This document shows positions 49,601 through 54,745 of a stretch of DNA of 64,000 bases, in pieces. The stretch comes from Gonatopus flavifemur (taxonomy: Eukaryota > Arthropoda > Insecta > Hymenoptera > Dryinidae). The stretch's first letter is position 1. Each line of letters opens with the position of its first letter. Location: NCBI GenBank assembly GCA_018340375.1, contig JAFFJZ010000007.1, forward strand, positions 23,906,001 to 23,970,000, written 5' to 3'. The position numbers and the translations under genes were made by a program. Under the pieces are notes generated by a model. It was not told where the DNA came from and made no database searches. It was given only the letters and a program-made list of their open reading frames with translations.

Positions 49601-50901
49601 ATCTTACCAAATCTGATTGAATCTTGTACAATGTTTTGACCAAACCCCATTGAATTTCATTTTATCAGATTCTATGGATTTTTTTAACCAGGGCTTCTTC
49701 ATTAGAATATCTGCTACATCAATCATTGAATAAAAAAAAGAATAAGTTACAAACAAAACATTCTTGTATTTTATAGGTTCATTTGTGCGAAGCGAAAGGC
49801 ATACAAAACCCAGATCTGGGTACTATTCGAAATCGACAGGTTGTAATAGTTAGATCACTTTGGCGAGGTGTCATAGATTCTTTGAGGTGAGTTACCATAC
49901 GAGGCGAGATGTTTCGAATTCTTGAATCAATTAATGATCATAATTTGTTTACAGGGAAGATTTCATGAAAGACATGTATGTCTTAGCAGCAATTCGTGAC
50001 ATAAACATTGCTCGAATTATTGCGTTAGTCGAAGAAGAACCCTTTGGCGCTGTTTTTGAATACGGAGAACTCGGAGATCTACCAACTTTCATGACAAATC
50101 ACGAGAAAAATCAAAGCGAAATGCAATTGAGGTGAGAGTGAGAAGAACTTTATATATCTTCTTTTTTTGTTATAATGATGAGCAAGAGAAGGTGATTCTA
50201 ATTATCGTCCAATGTAAATATTTCAGTCATGGATGCCTGCTTAATTTTATCACTCAAATCTCATCAGGAATGAAATATCTGGAGAGTTTGAACATTCCTC
50301 ATTGCGACTTAGCAGCCAGGTAAGAGAATGTTGTATAAAAATGAACAGATTTCACTGACTGATATTAATAAATTTGTTTCAGAAATTGCATTGTGAACCA
50401 AAATCTCATGATCAAAGTATCCGATCATGCGATGTATTGTAGTAAATACGATCACGAGTATTACGTTGACGGTTGTTATACAAAAGTCCCGCTTCGCTGG
50501 ATGGCGTGGGAAGCAGTATTATTGGTAAATTGGAAAAAAGAAAGAGATTTCTAAACATTCTCTATGAATTATAATGTAACGATAATGTTTCTAATTTACA
50601 GGGAAAACAAAGTTGCCGATCGGACGTTTGGTCCTACGCTGTAACAAGTTGGGAAGTATTGACCAGTTGCAAAGACATCCCATATTCAGATCTCACGTCA
50701 GAACAAGTTTTAGAGAACTACAGTCGTTGGTACCACGGTACCAACGGAAATGAAAAATCTCAACCTCGTATATTACCACAGCCCCCAAACTGCTCGACAG
50801 AACTATATCACATGATGGTCAAGTGCTGGAGCAAACACACCGACGACAGACCTACCTTCGAGGAGATTTATCTTTACCTCAAGAGATTGGGTTTCGATTG
50901 A
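7571..50901 (+). CDS. Ddr: Discoidin domain receptor, 15 coding exons, probable pseudokinase
   Basis: Single-pass receptor of the DDR family; known members bind collagen. Coding exons: 7571-7649, 19540-19645, 32384-32609, 33639-33786, 41320-41615, 46621-46825, 47166-47632, 47764-47893, 48621-48781, 49277-49438, 49777-49886, 49955-50131, 50227-50319, 50383-50524, 50602-50901. They join to 2802 nt, 933 residues, with every phase consistent and GT-AG borders throughout. Layout: signal peptide 1-18; discoidin domain about 29-186; discoidin-like domain about 187-355 (YTAPKG, YDGH, GGLGQL); stalk with six N-glycosylation sequons; membrane helix about 413-435; juxtamembrane region with ALLCGSPAPG; kinase fold about 648-933 (LGEGSFG, WMAWE). 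Catalytic residues are degenerate: Arg686 for the beta-3 Lys, Asp703 for the alpha-C Glu, HCD for HRD and DHA for DFG. Catalytic-loop Asp783 and Asn788 remain. Whether it is orthologous to fly Ddr or to the fly paralogue smoke alarm is not resolved here. The introns host most of the repeats in the window. Confidence 0.95.
7862..8107. repeat. Fold-back element with TTGATTCAACTAA words
   Basis: Words such as TTTGATTCAACTAA, TTGGATTGACTGAA and their inverses fill the interior. The outer parts are weakly inverted (TTTACTTGAATATG against AAGTATAAAATTTCC). Confidence 0.5.
10092..10222. repeat. CCTGGT-ended MITE, copy 1
   Basis: Ends CCTGGTAAAAAAAATCCTA and AGGAATTTTTTAACCAG. The interior is made of AATTCC/GGAATT words. 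It shares ends with 25416-25557 and 49467-49693. Confidence 0.6.
10266..10440. repeat. CGAGACGATACC word element, copy 1
   Basis: Starts AGGGTGCACGAGACT, then repeats CGAGACGATAC and CGATACTCGAG. A second copy lies at 18900-19043 in opposite orientation, ending CTTGCACACTCT. Confidence 0.55.
12004..16350 (-). mobile_element. hAT transposon with exact 8-bp target duplication
   Basis: 4347 bp with ends CAGGGTTGCCAAC and GTTGGCAACCCTG, flanked by ACTCCGTA at 11996-12003 and 16351-16358. It carries a hAT transposase on the minus strand. Both ends hold C-rich CCCCTAAAA-like repeats (12030-12100 and 16220-16335), and 12350-12470 has CCTCTAAAA/TTTTAGAGG words. Confidence 0.95.
12718..14664 (-). pseudogene. 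hAT transposase with frameshift
   Basis: Reads from an acceptor TATTTCAG at 14665: a BED-type zinc finger (C-x2-C at LCKYC, then SHAVTEKH), IIDESTD with the first catalytic Asp, VGIGVDGANVM, SGTRWLARYEAI, and the C-terminal dimerisation segment ISNANVERAFSIYNIIKNK. A 1-base slip in a run of six A (plus-strand T run, 13785-13790) joins two long frames, so the copy is broken there unless this is a sequencing error. A first exon upstream of 14664 was not found. It resembles ZMYM/zinc finger 862-like hAT proteins. Confidence 0.9.
17164..18461 (+). mobile_element. Broken mariner, second lineage
   Basis: 1298 bp with ends sharing ACACATGGGCTG and AAAGTCCCGGGCCTAACA, flanked by TA (17162-17163, 18462-18463). 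The transposase is pseudogenised. Confidence 0.92.
17343..18390 (+). pseudogene. Mariner transposase remnant, several frameshifts
   Basis: Reads MDPKQLRDLILHCFLMGK, then a lost base near 17394, KRWFADFKRG and RKLCSKWVPRLL, a TAA in place of a Gln codon near 17723, NEAWIHYFIPE, another shift near 17930, HQDNAPCHKS and YSPDLAPSDYSLF, and a last shift near 18235. The catalytic spacing is DD34D. Confidence 0.9.
18900..19043. repeat. CGAGACGATACC word element, copy 2
   Basis: Repeats of CGAGACGATACCGA and GATACCGAGA, ending CTTGCACACTCT. The counterpart is at 10266-10440. Confidence 0.55.
19540..19645 (+). CDS. DDR coding exon 2: start of discoidin domain
   Basis: Starts after TCGTTTCAG and ends at GTACGT. 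It encodes the first cysteine of the discoidin fold and the family pattern LGMEEGKIPDDAITASSSY. Confidence 0.92.
20248..20645. repeat. AGTACTGGC word element with internal duplication
   Basis: Ends CCCAATCGGAA and TTCTGATTGGG-like. A unit of roughly 200 bp (GCGCCAGTACCGGCTAA, GGCGGGGTACTGG, TTTGTCCGAAATGATAACGC) occurs twice, and within it AGTACTGG/CCAGTACT words are iterated. Confidence 0.65.
21529..22272. repeat. TTGGGCC/GGCCCAA word element, TA-flanked
   Basis: Ends CCCATGTGTGG and GCATGGG, flanked by TA on both sides. Interior words include GGACAAGCTTGGG, TGGCCCAATG and GGCCCAGGCTTGG. Confidence 0.55.
22480..22760. repeat. AAGACGG/CCGTCTT word element
   Basis: Five GACGG and two CCGTC words plus diverged forms in about 280 bp, such as AGACGGAGATCCGTCTTA and GAGACGGATACCGTCTTG. 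Confidence 0.55.
23520..23830. repeat. Second GGCCCA/TGGGCC word region
   Basis: Repeated GGCCTACTTG, GGCCCCAAGTTG, CAACTTGGGGC and CCCAACTGGGGCCC. Both strands carry long open frames here, but only because of low-complexity composition; I see no protein motif. Confidence 0.45.
23851..23956. repeat. Near-perfect palindrome of AATATTACTGC words
   Basis: Arms CAGCACAAATATCGCAGTAA and its inverse, with ends CCCAC and GTGGG; short relative of the element at 3170-3400. Confidence 0.7.
24085..24265. repeat. TTTAGCTG word element
   Basis: TTTAGCTG, CAGCTAAA and TACAGCTA occur repeatedly, e.g. GGCTGATACAGCTAAAAAA. Confidence 0.5.
24908..25176. repeat. GAGTG/CACTC word element
   Basis: Seven GAGTG and nine CACTC in about 250 bp, in mixed orientation, between inverted ends TTTCTTGGAGTG and CACTCCAAGGAT. 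Non-coding. Confidence 0.7.
25416..25557. repeat. CCCTGGT-ended MITE, copy 2
   Basis: 142-bp hairpin: ends CCCTGGTGCAAGG and TTTTCACCAGGG, inner arms ACAGCGTGTAGGAA and TTCCTACACGCTGT. Confidence 0.7.
26443..26699. repeat. Fold-back element with ends ACACGGAGAA
   Basis: About 255 bp. Arms share TACACGGAGAA, CCTGCCAAT and ATATCACTGTTATTG with their inverses on the right side. Non-coding. Confidence 0.7.
28343..28440. repeat. CCCCAGC-ended short fold-back
   Basis: 98 bp, ends CCCCAGCGTGTATG and CATACATGCTGGGG, interior CTCTGG/GGCTC words. Confidence 0.55.
29720..31000 (-). pseudogene. Mariner transposase remnant, third lineage
   Basis: Minus-strand pieces in order: AVDSLRMVQKAFGDEAMSK and GRERVEDEKRFGRPSTSTDE; after a frameshift IRDLADDVGISKGSVNIIL; VMLTVFFDYRGDVHFEFLPP; HHDNASAHTA; DLAPCDFWLFKKL; and the C-terminus WHKCIVSGGDYFEGDE. 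Stops and shifts break it, and three residues are missing before the last catalytic Asp. Inverted ends were not found, so the element limits are approximate. Confidence 0.85.
32384..32609 (+). CDS. DDR coding exon 3: discoidin domain core
   Basis: Encodes GGAWCPKAQ and YLEVDLTRDHLITW, then QGRFGNGQGQEY, the central strands and loops of the F5/8 type C fold as in vertebrate DDRs. The donor AAG|GTTCGT is weak, but it is the only one that keeps phase with the next exon. Confidence 0.92.
32610..33638 (+). other. DDR intron 3
   Basis: About 1 kb, AT-rich; no repeat or RNA recognised. Confidence 0.6.
33639..33786 (+). CDS. DDR coding exon 4: end of discoidin domain
   Basis: Encodes ASRVRFVPYSQHPRTVCMR and VEIYGCVWE. 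The last cysteine, near the end of the domain, is expected to pair with the first cysteine in exon 2. Acceptor ATTCCAG, donor GTGAGT. Confidence 0.92.
34370..34873. repeat. Fold-back element with 200-bp arms and AACGTTC words
   Basis: Ends CCCGAAGGGAACATGAAGC and GTTCCCTTCGGGG. Arms 34370-34570 and 34675-34873 share CTGAAGCTC and ACGAAGGTCCGATGAACGTT. A smaller relative lies at 44006-44151. Confidence 0.8.
35023..35609. mobile_element. hAT-type MITE with 8-bp duplication
   Basis: 587 bp, ends CAGAGCCGGATTTACC and GGTAAATCCAGCACTG, flanked by AACGCGTC at 35015-35022 and 35610-35617. C- and G-rich subterminal blocks (GCCGCCTAGGGGCCCC, CGCCTAGGGGCCCC). No transposase, so it was moved in trans. 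Confidence 0.88.
36391..36500. repeat. Short CCTAGTAACAC element with ACGTTC words
   Basis: Ends CCCTAGTAACACA and TGTTACTTGGG around words AACGTTCTGAGAATG and GAACGTTCGG. Confidence 0.5.
36724..37093. repeat. 370-bp palindromic element
   Basis: Ends CCCGTACAGCACAAC and GTTGTGCTGTACGGGG. Arms share CACCCAGGACTTCGGTGGA, GAAATGAGAGCCGTGGAAA and GGCGGACAAATCCA. The left arm carries a small extra insertion after the CTTCGG block. Confidence 0.8.
37666..37735 (+). other. tRNA-like promoter boxes, possible SINE head
   Basis: TGGCTCAGGTCATTGAAGCG resembles a tRNA A box and GGTTCGAATCTCG, 40 bases on, a B box. The acceptor and T stems do not pair, and a purine-rich tail follows (37740-37800). More likely a tRNA-derived SINE or decayed tRNA than a working gene. 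Confidence 0.35.
37820..38050. repeat. AGATGTCTT word element, diverged copy
   Basis: Words AAGACATCTTCGAGACC, TTTAGATATCTAAAAGATG and AAGACATGTTTTAGA. Related to 54455-54745 and 51633-51751, and to a fragment at 36655-36722. Confidence 0.5.
38720..40431 (-). pseudogene. Mariner transposase, mauritiana-like, interrupted
   Basis: The N-terminal part matches the Mos1 type: FCFHLKKITAEALRML, ECWFQRFKKG-like block (REWFQRFKKGDFNVED), NWVPYELKPRG, VTGDEKRVHYDNPKRRKSW. A TAG replaces a Trp codon (ICIW-stop-DQLGVVYYELL, near 39808). The frame is then cut inside the HDN block by the insert and resumes as NARPHVSNLVK, HPPYSPDIAPSDYPLF and LPKRWEKVVTSDG to about 38720. Confidence 0.92.
39003..39649. 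mobile_element. 647-bp element with TTA duplication inside a mariner
   Basis: Ends CACAGGTCTACAA and TTGTAGGCCTGTG, flanked by TTA at 39000-39002 and 39650-39652. A second inverted block TTTTGGTGC/GCACCAAAC lies inside. Removing it restores the mariner codons His-His-Asn-Ala-Arg. A TWA-type 3-bp site and CAC ends fit PIF/Harbinger- or Chapaev-like elements; not settled. No coding capacity. Confidence 0.85.
40599..41170. repeat. 572-bp palindromic element
   Basis: Ends CAGGGTGACCC and GGTCACCCTG. Arms share GATTATATTTGAGGAGCG, TTTTTGAGATATGAGCATTT and AATGATAGGATAGTTGAATT as near-exact inverses. A TA microsatellite follows (41173-41193). A diverged copy is at 47937-48445. Confidence 0.85.
41320..41615 (+). 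CDS. DDR coding exon 5: discoidin-like domain, first half
   Basis: Carries the DDR-specific second ectodomain: YTAPKGDAFG, SSYDGH, TGGLGQLIDG, WVGWSD and IVELIFEFQDIREFKN. The matching family pattern in vertebrate DDRs is YTAP, YDGH, GGLGQLADG. Confidence 0.93.
42559..42740. repeat. MITE, TIR ACACGGAAAAAA, partial inverted copy 2
   Basis: Matches 2757-3000 in reverse: GGTTACTGTGAATCACAAAA, TTGAAACTCAAAT, ACTGTCCAGTCAGC, TGTGATCGCGCTAATCCTCA. The far end is missing. Confidence 0.65.
43157..43562. repeat. Possible MITE with TACACTGTT ends
   Basis: TTACACTGTTCATTTT on the left and TTTTAACAGTGTA on the right match the ends of 3731-4000, but the interior differs and is longer. Confidence 0.4.
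44006..44151. repeat. Short fold-back with GAACGTTC words
   Basis: Ends CCCCAAGAGAACACAAG and TTTTGTCCTCTCGGGG, with inner CAACGAACGTTCAATAAACC and GGATGAACGTTCGTTGA. Relative of 34370-34873. Confidence 0.6.
46621..46825 (+). CDS. DDR coding exon 6: discoidin-like domain, second half
   Basis: Encodes VHVWFSFDGKQY and LGKFVKLIFKLKSKWFLISE, the last strands of the discoidin-like domain (vertebrate DDRs have a similar WLLFSEI stretch). Acceptor AAATTTTCAG, donor GTGAGT. Confidence 0.9.
47166..47632 (+). CDS. DDR coding exon 7: stalk, membrane helix, juxtamembrane region
   Basis: The stalk has sequons at Asn355, 360, 373, 380, 390 and 399. A helix of about 23 residues follows (IGLVSGALTVVALLLTCTIF), then a basic stop-transfer stretch KQRGRNK and a cytoplasmic block with ALLQKHTALLCGSPAPG. 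The frame stays open past the donor at 47633, but the next exon's phase shows it is spliced there. Confidence 0.92.
47764..47893 (+). CDS. DDR coding exon 8: juxtamembrane region with Tyr motifs
   Basis: Cytoplasmic juxtamembrane segment containing EENLAYET, which resembles an Asn-x-x-Tyr adaptor-docking site (inference), and further tyrosines in HEYEHCSAYERTY. Flanked by CAATCAG and GTAAAT. Confidence 0.85.
47894..48620 (+). other. DDR intron 8, with diverged palindromic element
   Basis: About 47937-48445 is an older copy of the 40599-41170 element: left CAAGGTGACTCGAGTTGGG and GAGATATGAGCATTTTTAG, right arm inverse but degraded and cut short. Confidence 0.7.
48621..48781 (+). CDS. DDR coding exon 9: juxtamembrane region with YYAATDIL
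   Basis: Ends with ESYYAATDILT, comparable to the HYAEADI segment upstream of the kinase in vertebrate DDRs. Acceptor ACGTTTTCAG, donor GTAAGT. Confidence 0.85.
49277..49438 (+). CDS. DDR coding exon 10: kinase N-lobe start and glycine loop
   Basis: Encodes RHRLRIMDKLGEGSFGL; the glycine-rich loop G-x-G-x-x-G is intact. Acceptor ATTTATAG; donor GTAATT is in frame with the next exon's GTT codon. Confidence 0.9.
49439..49776 (+). other. DDR intron 10, with CCCTGGTT-ended MITE
   Basis: 49467-49693 is bounded by CCCTGGTTGAAAAAA and TTTTTTTAACCAGGG, and its interior repeats TCTGATTGAATC and its inverse. Confidence 0.7.
49777..49886 (+). CDS. DDR coding exon 11: beta-3 strand lacking the catalytic lysine
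   Basis: Encodes VHLCEAKG then RQVVIVRSLWRG. The position of the VAVK lysine is Arg686. The identification is fixed by the 17-residue spacing to the alpha-C position in the next exon, the same spacing as human DDR1 Lys655 to Glu672. Confidence 0.9.
49955..50131 (+). CDS. DDR coding exon 12: alpha-C helix and hinge
   Basis: Encodes EDFMKDMYVLAAIRDINIAR and VFEYGELGDLPTFM. The alpha-C glutamate is Asp703 here. The hinge region looks normal (FEYGELGDL). Confidence 0.9.
50227..50319 (+). CDS. DDR coding exon 13: catalytic loop with HCD
   Basis: Encodes QISSGMKYLESLNIPHCDLAA. The HRD arginine is Cys782; the catalytic aspartate Asp783 is retained. Acceptor TTTCAG, donor GTAAGA. Confidence 0.92.
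50383..50524 (+). CDS. DDR coding exon 14: DHA in place of DFG, activation loop
   Basis: Encodes NCIVNQNLMIKVSDHAMYCS, then an activation loop with tyrosines (HEYYVDGCYTK) and PLRWMAWEAVLL. The DFG motif reads Asp801-His-Ala. Confidence 0.92.
50602..50901 (+). CDS. DDR coding exon 15: kinase C-lobe and stop
   Basis: Encodes SDVWSYAVTSWEVLTSC, KCWSKHTDDRPTFEEI and a short end KRLGFD before TGA at 50899-50901. The C-lobe scaffold residues (SDVW, W-E, RPTF) are intact, so the fold should be kept. Confidence 0.95.
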   Translation, partial: GKQSCRSDVWSYAVTSWEVLTSCKDIPYSDLTSEQVLENYSRWYHGTNGNEKSQPRILPQPPNCSTELYHMMVKCWSKHTDDRPTFEEIYLYLKRLGFD

Positions 50902-51044
50902 ATGAACGATAATTAAAATTGCCACGATCACTCGAGCGACACGGACCAAAAGAATCGGCAATAATCCAAGGAGTATCTCAACCATCGCTCCCTCCTCGTT
51001 TTGAGCGTCAGAATAAGAATTGAATAAGTGTTGAGTGTTGGGTA

Positions 51045-51050
51045 AATAAA
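51045..51050 (+). terminator. Probable DDR polyadenylation signal
   Basis: AATAAA lies 144 bases after the DDR stop codon; it is followed by GTGTTGTTTTCATCC, a T-rich stretch. Confidence 0.6.
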
Positions 51051-51632
51051 GTGTTGTTTTCATCCACAAATCAACGAATCGGAAGGTTTCCTGGCATCAC
51101 TTTTTATTCGATATCAAGTCCGCGCGTGTGCGTGCGTGTGTGTGTGTGGGTGTAAGTGTGTAAGAAAGAGTGGCTGAGTGCACGTTTGGGGGAGTCTAGA
51201 TGTATATATGTATACATATTTACAAGTATATTGAACTCATATCATAATAATATTTCGTGATGATCCCAATGATACAATGATACAGGATTTTAGCATGTGC
51301 TATACGAATAGTCAAAGATATTTCAAATATTTGATACATATATGAGAAATATTTTGATACGCTGTAATATTGTACACGCAAAAAAGAAAGTTGTAAATTT
51401 CACTGAATATCTTCATCGTAGCAAACCTTGTATCAATTGCAACTTTCTAATGAAAATAAAATTATTCCATGATATCATACTTTATATCACGAAATTTTTC
51501 ATTCGAAAGTTTAAAACGCAGATTTTCTCGCCCTACCTCGTCAATTTATACAATTTTCTTTTTTTCGTGTATTCTCGAGTAATGGGAGCGTATCAGAATC
51601 TACTATCGATATCCAGATAGGTAATTTCAATT

Positions 51633-51751
51633 CCCACTTAACAATTTGTGTCTCTTCTCGTGATAACTTATGCAACGTGTTTAGATATCTTTTGAGGTCT
51701 AAAACACGTCTTACGTCTAAAAGGTATCTTGAGGCATGAATTATTATGTGG
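51633..51751. repeat. AGATGTCTT fold-back, short copy
   Basis: Starts CCCACTTAACAATT and ends GAATTATTATGTGG, with AACGTGTTTAGATATC and ACACGTCTTACGTCT inside: an internally shortened relative of 54455-54745. Confidence 0.6.
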
Positions 51752-54454
51752 ATTTCTTTCAATGTAATAACAATGACCAACAATGACTTGACATTGAATA
51801 ATAAAAATTTTGATGTTGCTTTTGGTTTGATCCATCCTGTGGAAGAAAACCTCACAGATTCTGATAAAATCTGATGACAATTCATGTGTGGAATTCACTA
51901 AAGAGACTGCTTAATTTATTTAAAGAGCACATACATAGGACATTCCAGTACACTCGTGTTACTTAGGTACAAGTACAAATATCAAACAAAATATAACTTG
52001 GTATCAAGATATTATTTATGTATATATGAAATATTGGAAATTTTTGTTATTCTGTTGAAAATAATTTAAATTACATGAACTGCCAATGTGATCTAGTCAA
52101 CAAACCATCAAGTCTTTTCATTCCTCGTGAAAGTGGAATTCTCAACGATAATCTTGGAAAATGGATGTGAATTTCAAGTGTGAACTCGGACGCCTCAAGT
52201 GTACAAGTGCAGTCAATAACTGTTATACGTGTGTGAAAGAAAAGGAGTGCTATATACCGATTCAGAAATGTGCAAAAAAGATGAACCAAGTGTTGAATAG
52301 ATGGATAGTGGTCGGTATCGAAAGGGACTTGACGTGCGAAAGACGTGTATTCTAATCGTTACGATGTGGCGCATTCTTTAGATATAAATACGGATTAACA
52401 CATCTTCCATCGTACAACGATTTTAATGGTTATTTCCATTTTCATAAGGATATTTTTTGTTCTAAAAAAAGACGTGTCAAAATAATGACAAATACTAGAC
52501 TGATATACTGTTTATTCATAGTTAAGCATAAACGTTCTAACATTGCGCGAGTTGAAGGAGTCTATTGCATTCAGCTGAACTTTATACCGCCGTATTTCAA
52601 TATGGACTTTATGAGTTTTTTTGGAATTCCCCTAACCAGAGCGGAACGTTAATTGATATGGAAAGAACCTGAGTTTATTGACCTTCAGAAGATGGGAAAA
52701 CAATCAATGGTCAATTGGAGGATCCATAGTGAACTTTTTGGAAGTTGATTAACAATAAAATTAATAGTAAGCATCCTAAATATCGGTAGATTCTTTTTTA
52801 CCATTCATAAAAGCTAAAAATCATTTTATTAACACACATTTTTTTAAAATAATATTTATACATATTATTTTAATCCTTTCTGATCTGACGTCCATTCCAA
52901 TCGACATAGAATTGACCAAATTATCAAAATCGTTCCACAAATCAGAGGAGTTTGAAACCCATGATATCATCAAGATAAAGGTGTCAATTGAAGATAAGAA
53001 AATTATTCAAAATTACATTTTCAGTATGGTATGTTTTGAAACGGAACTAATGGGATGAGAGTTTCGAAATTTTTGATACTGCAATTTCCATTACTTGAAC
53101 GAATTTGACTGATTCTACAGGATACAGTTTGAATGTTCAAAAAAATATGTTAAACTTCAAAGAGGTTTTGGTACCAAAAAGTGTTTTTCATATTTTAAAG
53201 TATTTTAATACACAGCTATATTATGCAACAACATCATGTGTCCATTACAATGGACACTGGGTGCCTGTTGGCAAAATTCATCTACAACAAGGTAACAAGT
53301 GTACATTCAAAAAGATAGAATACTGCACTGAAAAAAGGCTGGGAACAGTTGTCAAATATATTTTTCAAATACGACTAATCGAATATTCAATAACACTCAT
53401 AAAATAATTGATGACAATTATTACATTTCATGTATGTGTTCATAACTATTAAGTGTTCTATGAATTTTCGAATATGATTGATATTTGTTCAATGTTATCG
53501 AATATTTGATTGGTCATATTTAAGAATATATTTGATAACTGTTACATTCGCTGGATTTAATCCGTTCCCTGCAAATTTCATCAACTTAAGAACACCCACA
53601 ATTAAATCCTGATTGTAACCATAATATTCAAGTTCGAAACTTTTGAAAGATCTCATTGATCTACATGAATCATCTCTCAAGGGTTTAGGAGTTTGGAATT
53701 CAATTTTTATCAAAAATTTGTGAATTATGGCATAGTTTTCCACAACTCATCAAAAGTAACAGAGAACGGATTAAATCCACCCACTGTACCAATCCTTTCT
53801 TCCAGTGAAGATGAACGAAAATTAACATGAACAAAATTCTTACGGTTGGCCGACGTATAAAAATGACTAGAAATTAATAATCATGTTTCAATGGATTTCG
53901 AGATAAAAATCGGTTACAAGAAAGTTGTAACTCTCTTATAACTTTGGAGTTTTCAGTGGTATCACTGCACGATGTCCAGCCTCGGAGAATTCTAATGGAA
54001 TCAATCGGTCATGAAATCAGGTTGAACGAAATGACCAATGAAACAAATAGAAAATTCCCGAACTGGGCACCCTGCACTGATACTACTTTGCATGTGGCGC
54101 CGATATGCTACGTAGGTTAGAGTTGAAAATAGAAAAAAAATATAAGCTGATACTCTGTCTTGTTTCTAAACATTCATCAACAATCTGTATTTATAATTAA
54201 TGAATCTTTCTTTTGAAAAATTACCTATTTCGTTGAAATTCTTTGTAATCTTCGTTCGATACATTGAATCACATCATTGGAATCTAATGAAGATTTATTA
54301 CGAATAGTGATATACAAATATTTCTAATTTTTCCTCCTATGTTCTAGTCATAGACACCCTGTGTCCATTGGAATGGACATATCAGTAATTTTTAATCTAC
54401 GTTACTAAAAATTCTGTAAAAATTCAGAGTTCATACTAAGAGTTATAGAAACTA

Positions 54455-54745
54455 CCCACATAACAATTCATGTCTTGCGATGTCTTTTCGATAAGTTTAA
54501 GATGTCTTGCGCAACACATTTAGATGTCTTTTAGATGTCTAAAACTCTTCTTTGGTCCAAAAGATATCTAGAAGACCTCTAAAAGATGTCTTCAAAGATA
54601 TCTTCGAAGATGTCTTCGAAGACCTCTTTTGGAGGTCTTTTAGATATCTCTTAGACCAAAGAAGCGTTTTAGACATCTAAATGTGTTGCGCAAGATATCT
54701 TAAACTTATCGAAAAGATATCGCAAGACATGAATTGTTATGTGGG
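54455..54745. repeat. 291-bp near-perfect palindrome, TA-flanked
   Basis: Ends CCCACATAACAATTCATGTC and its inverse, with TA on both sides (54453-54454, 54746-54747). The arms are almost identical inverses built from AGATGTCTT, AAGACATC and TCTAAAAGA words, with the centre near 54600. Confidence 0.88.

Noticed and set aside
52161..52355. Small cysteine-containing frame as a secreted peptide
   Set aside because: No signal peptide; the cysteine spacing fits no family I know, and the flanks show no promoter or splice sites.
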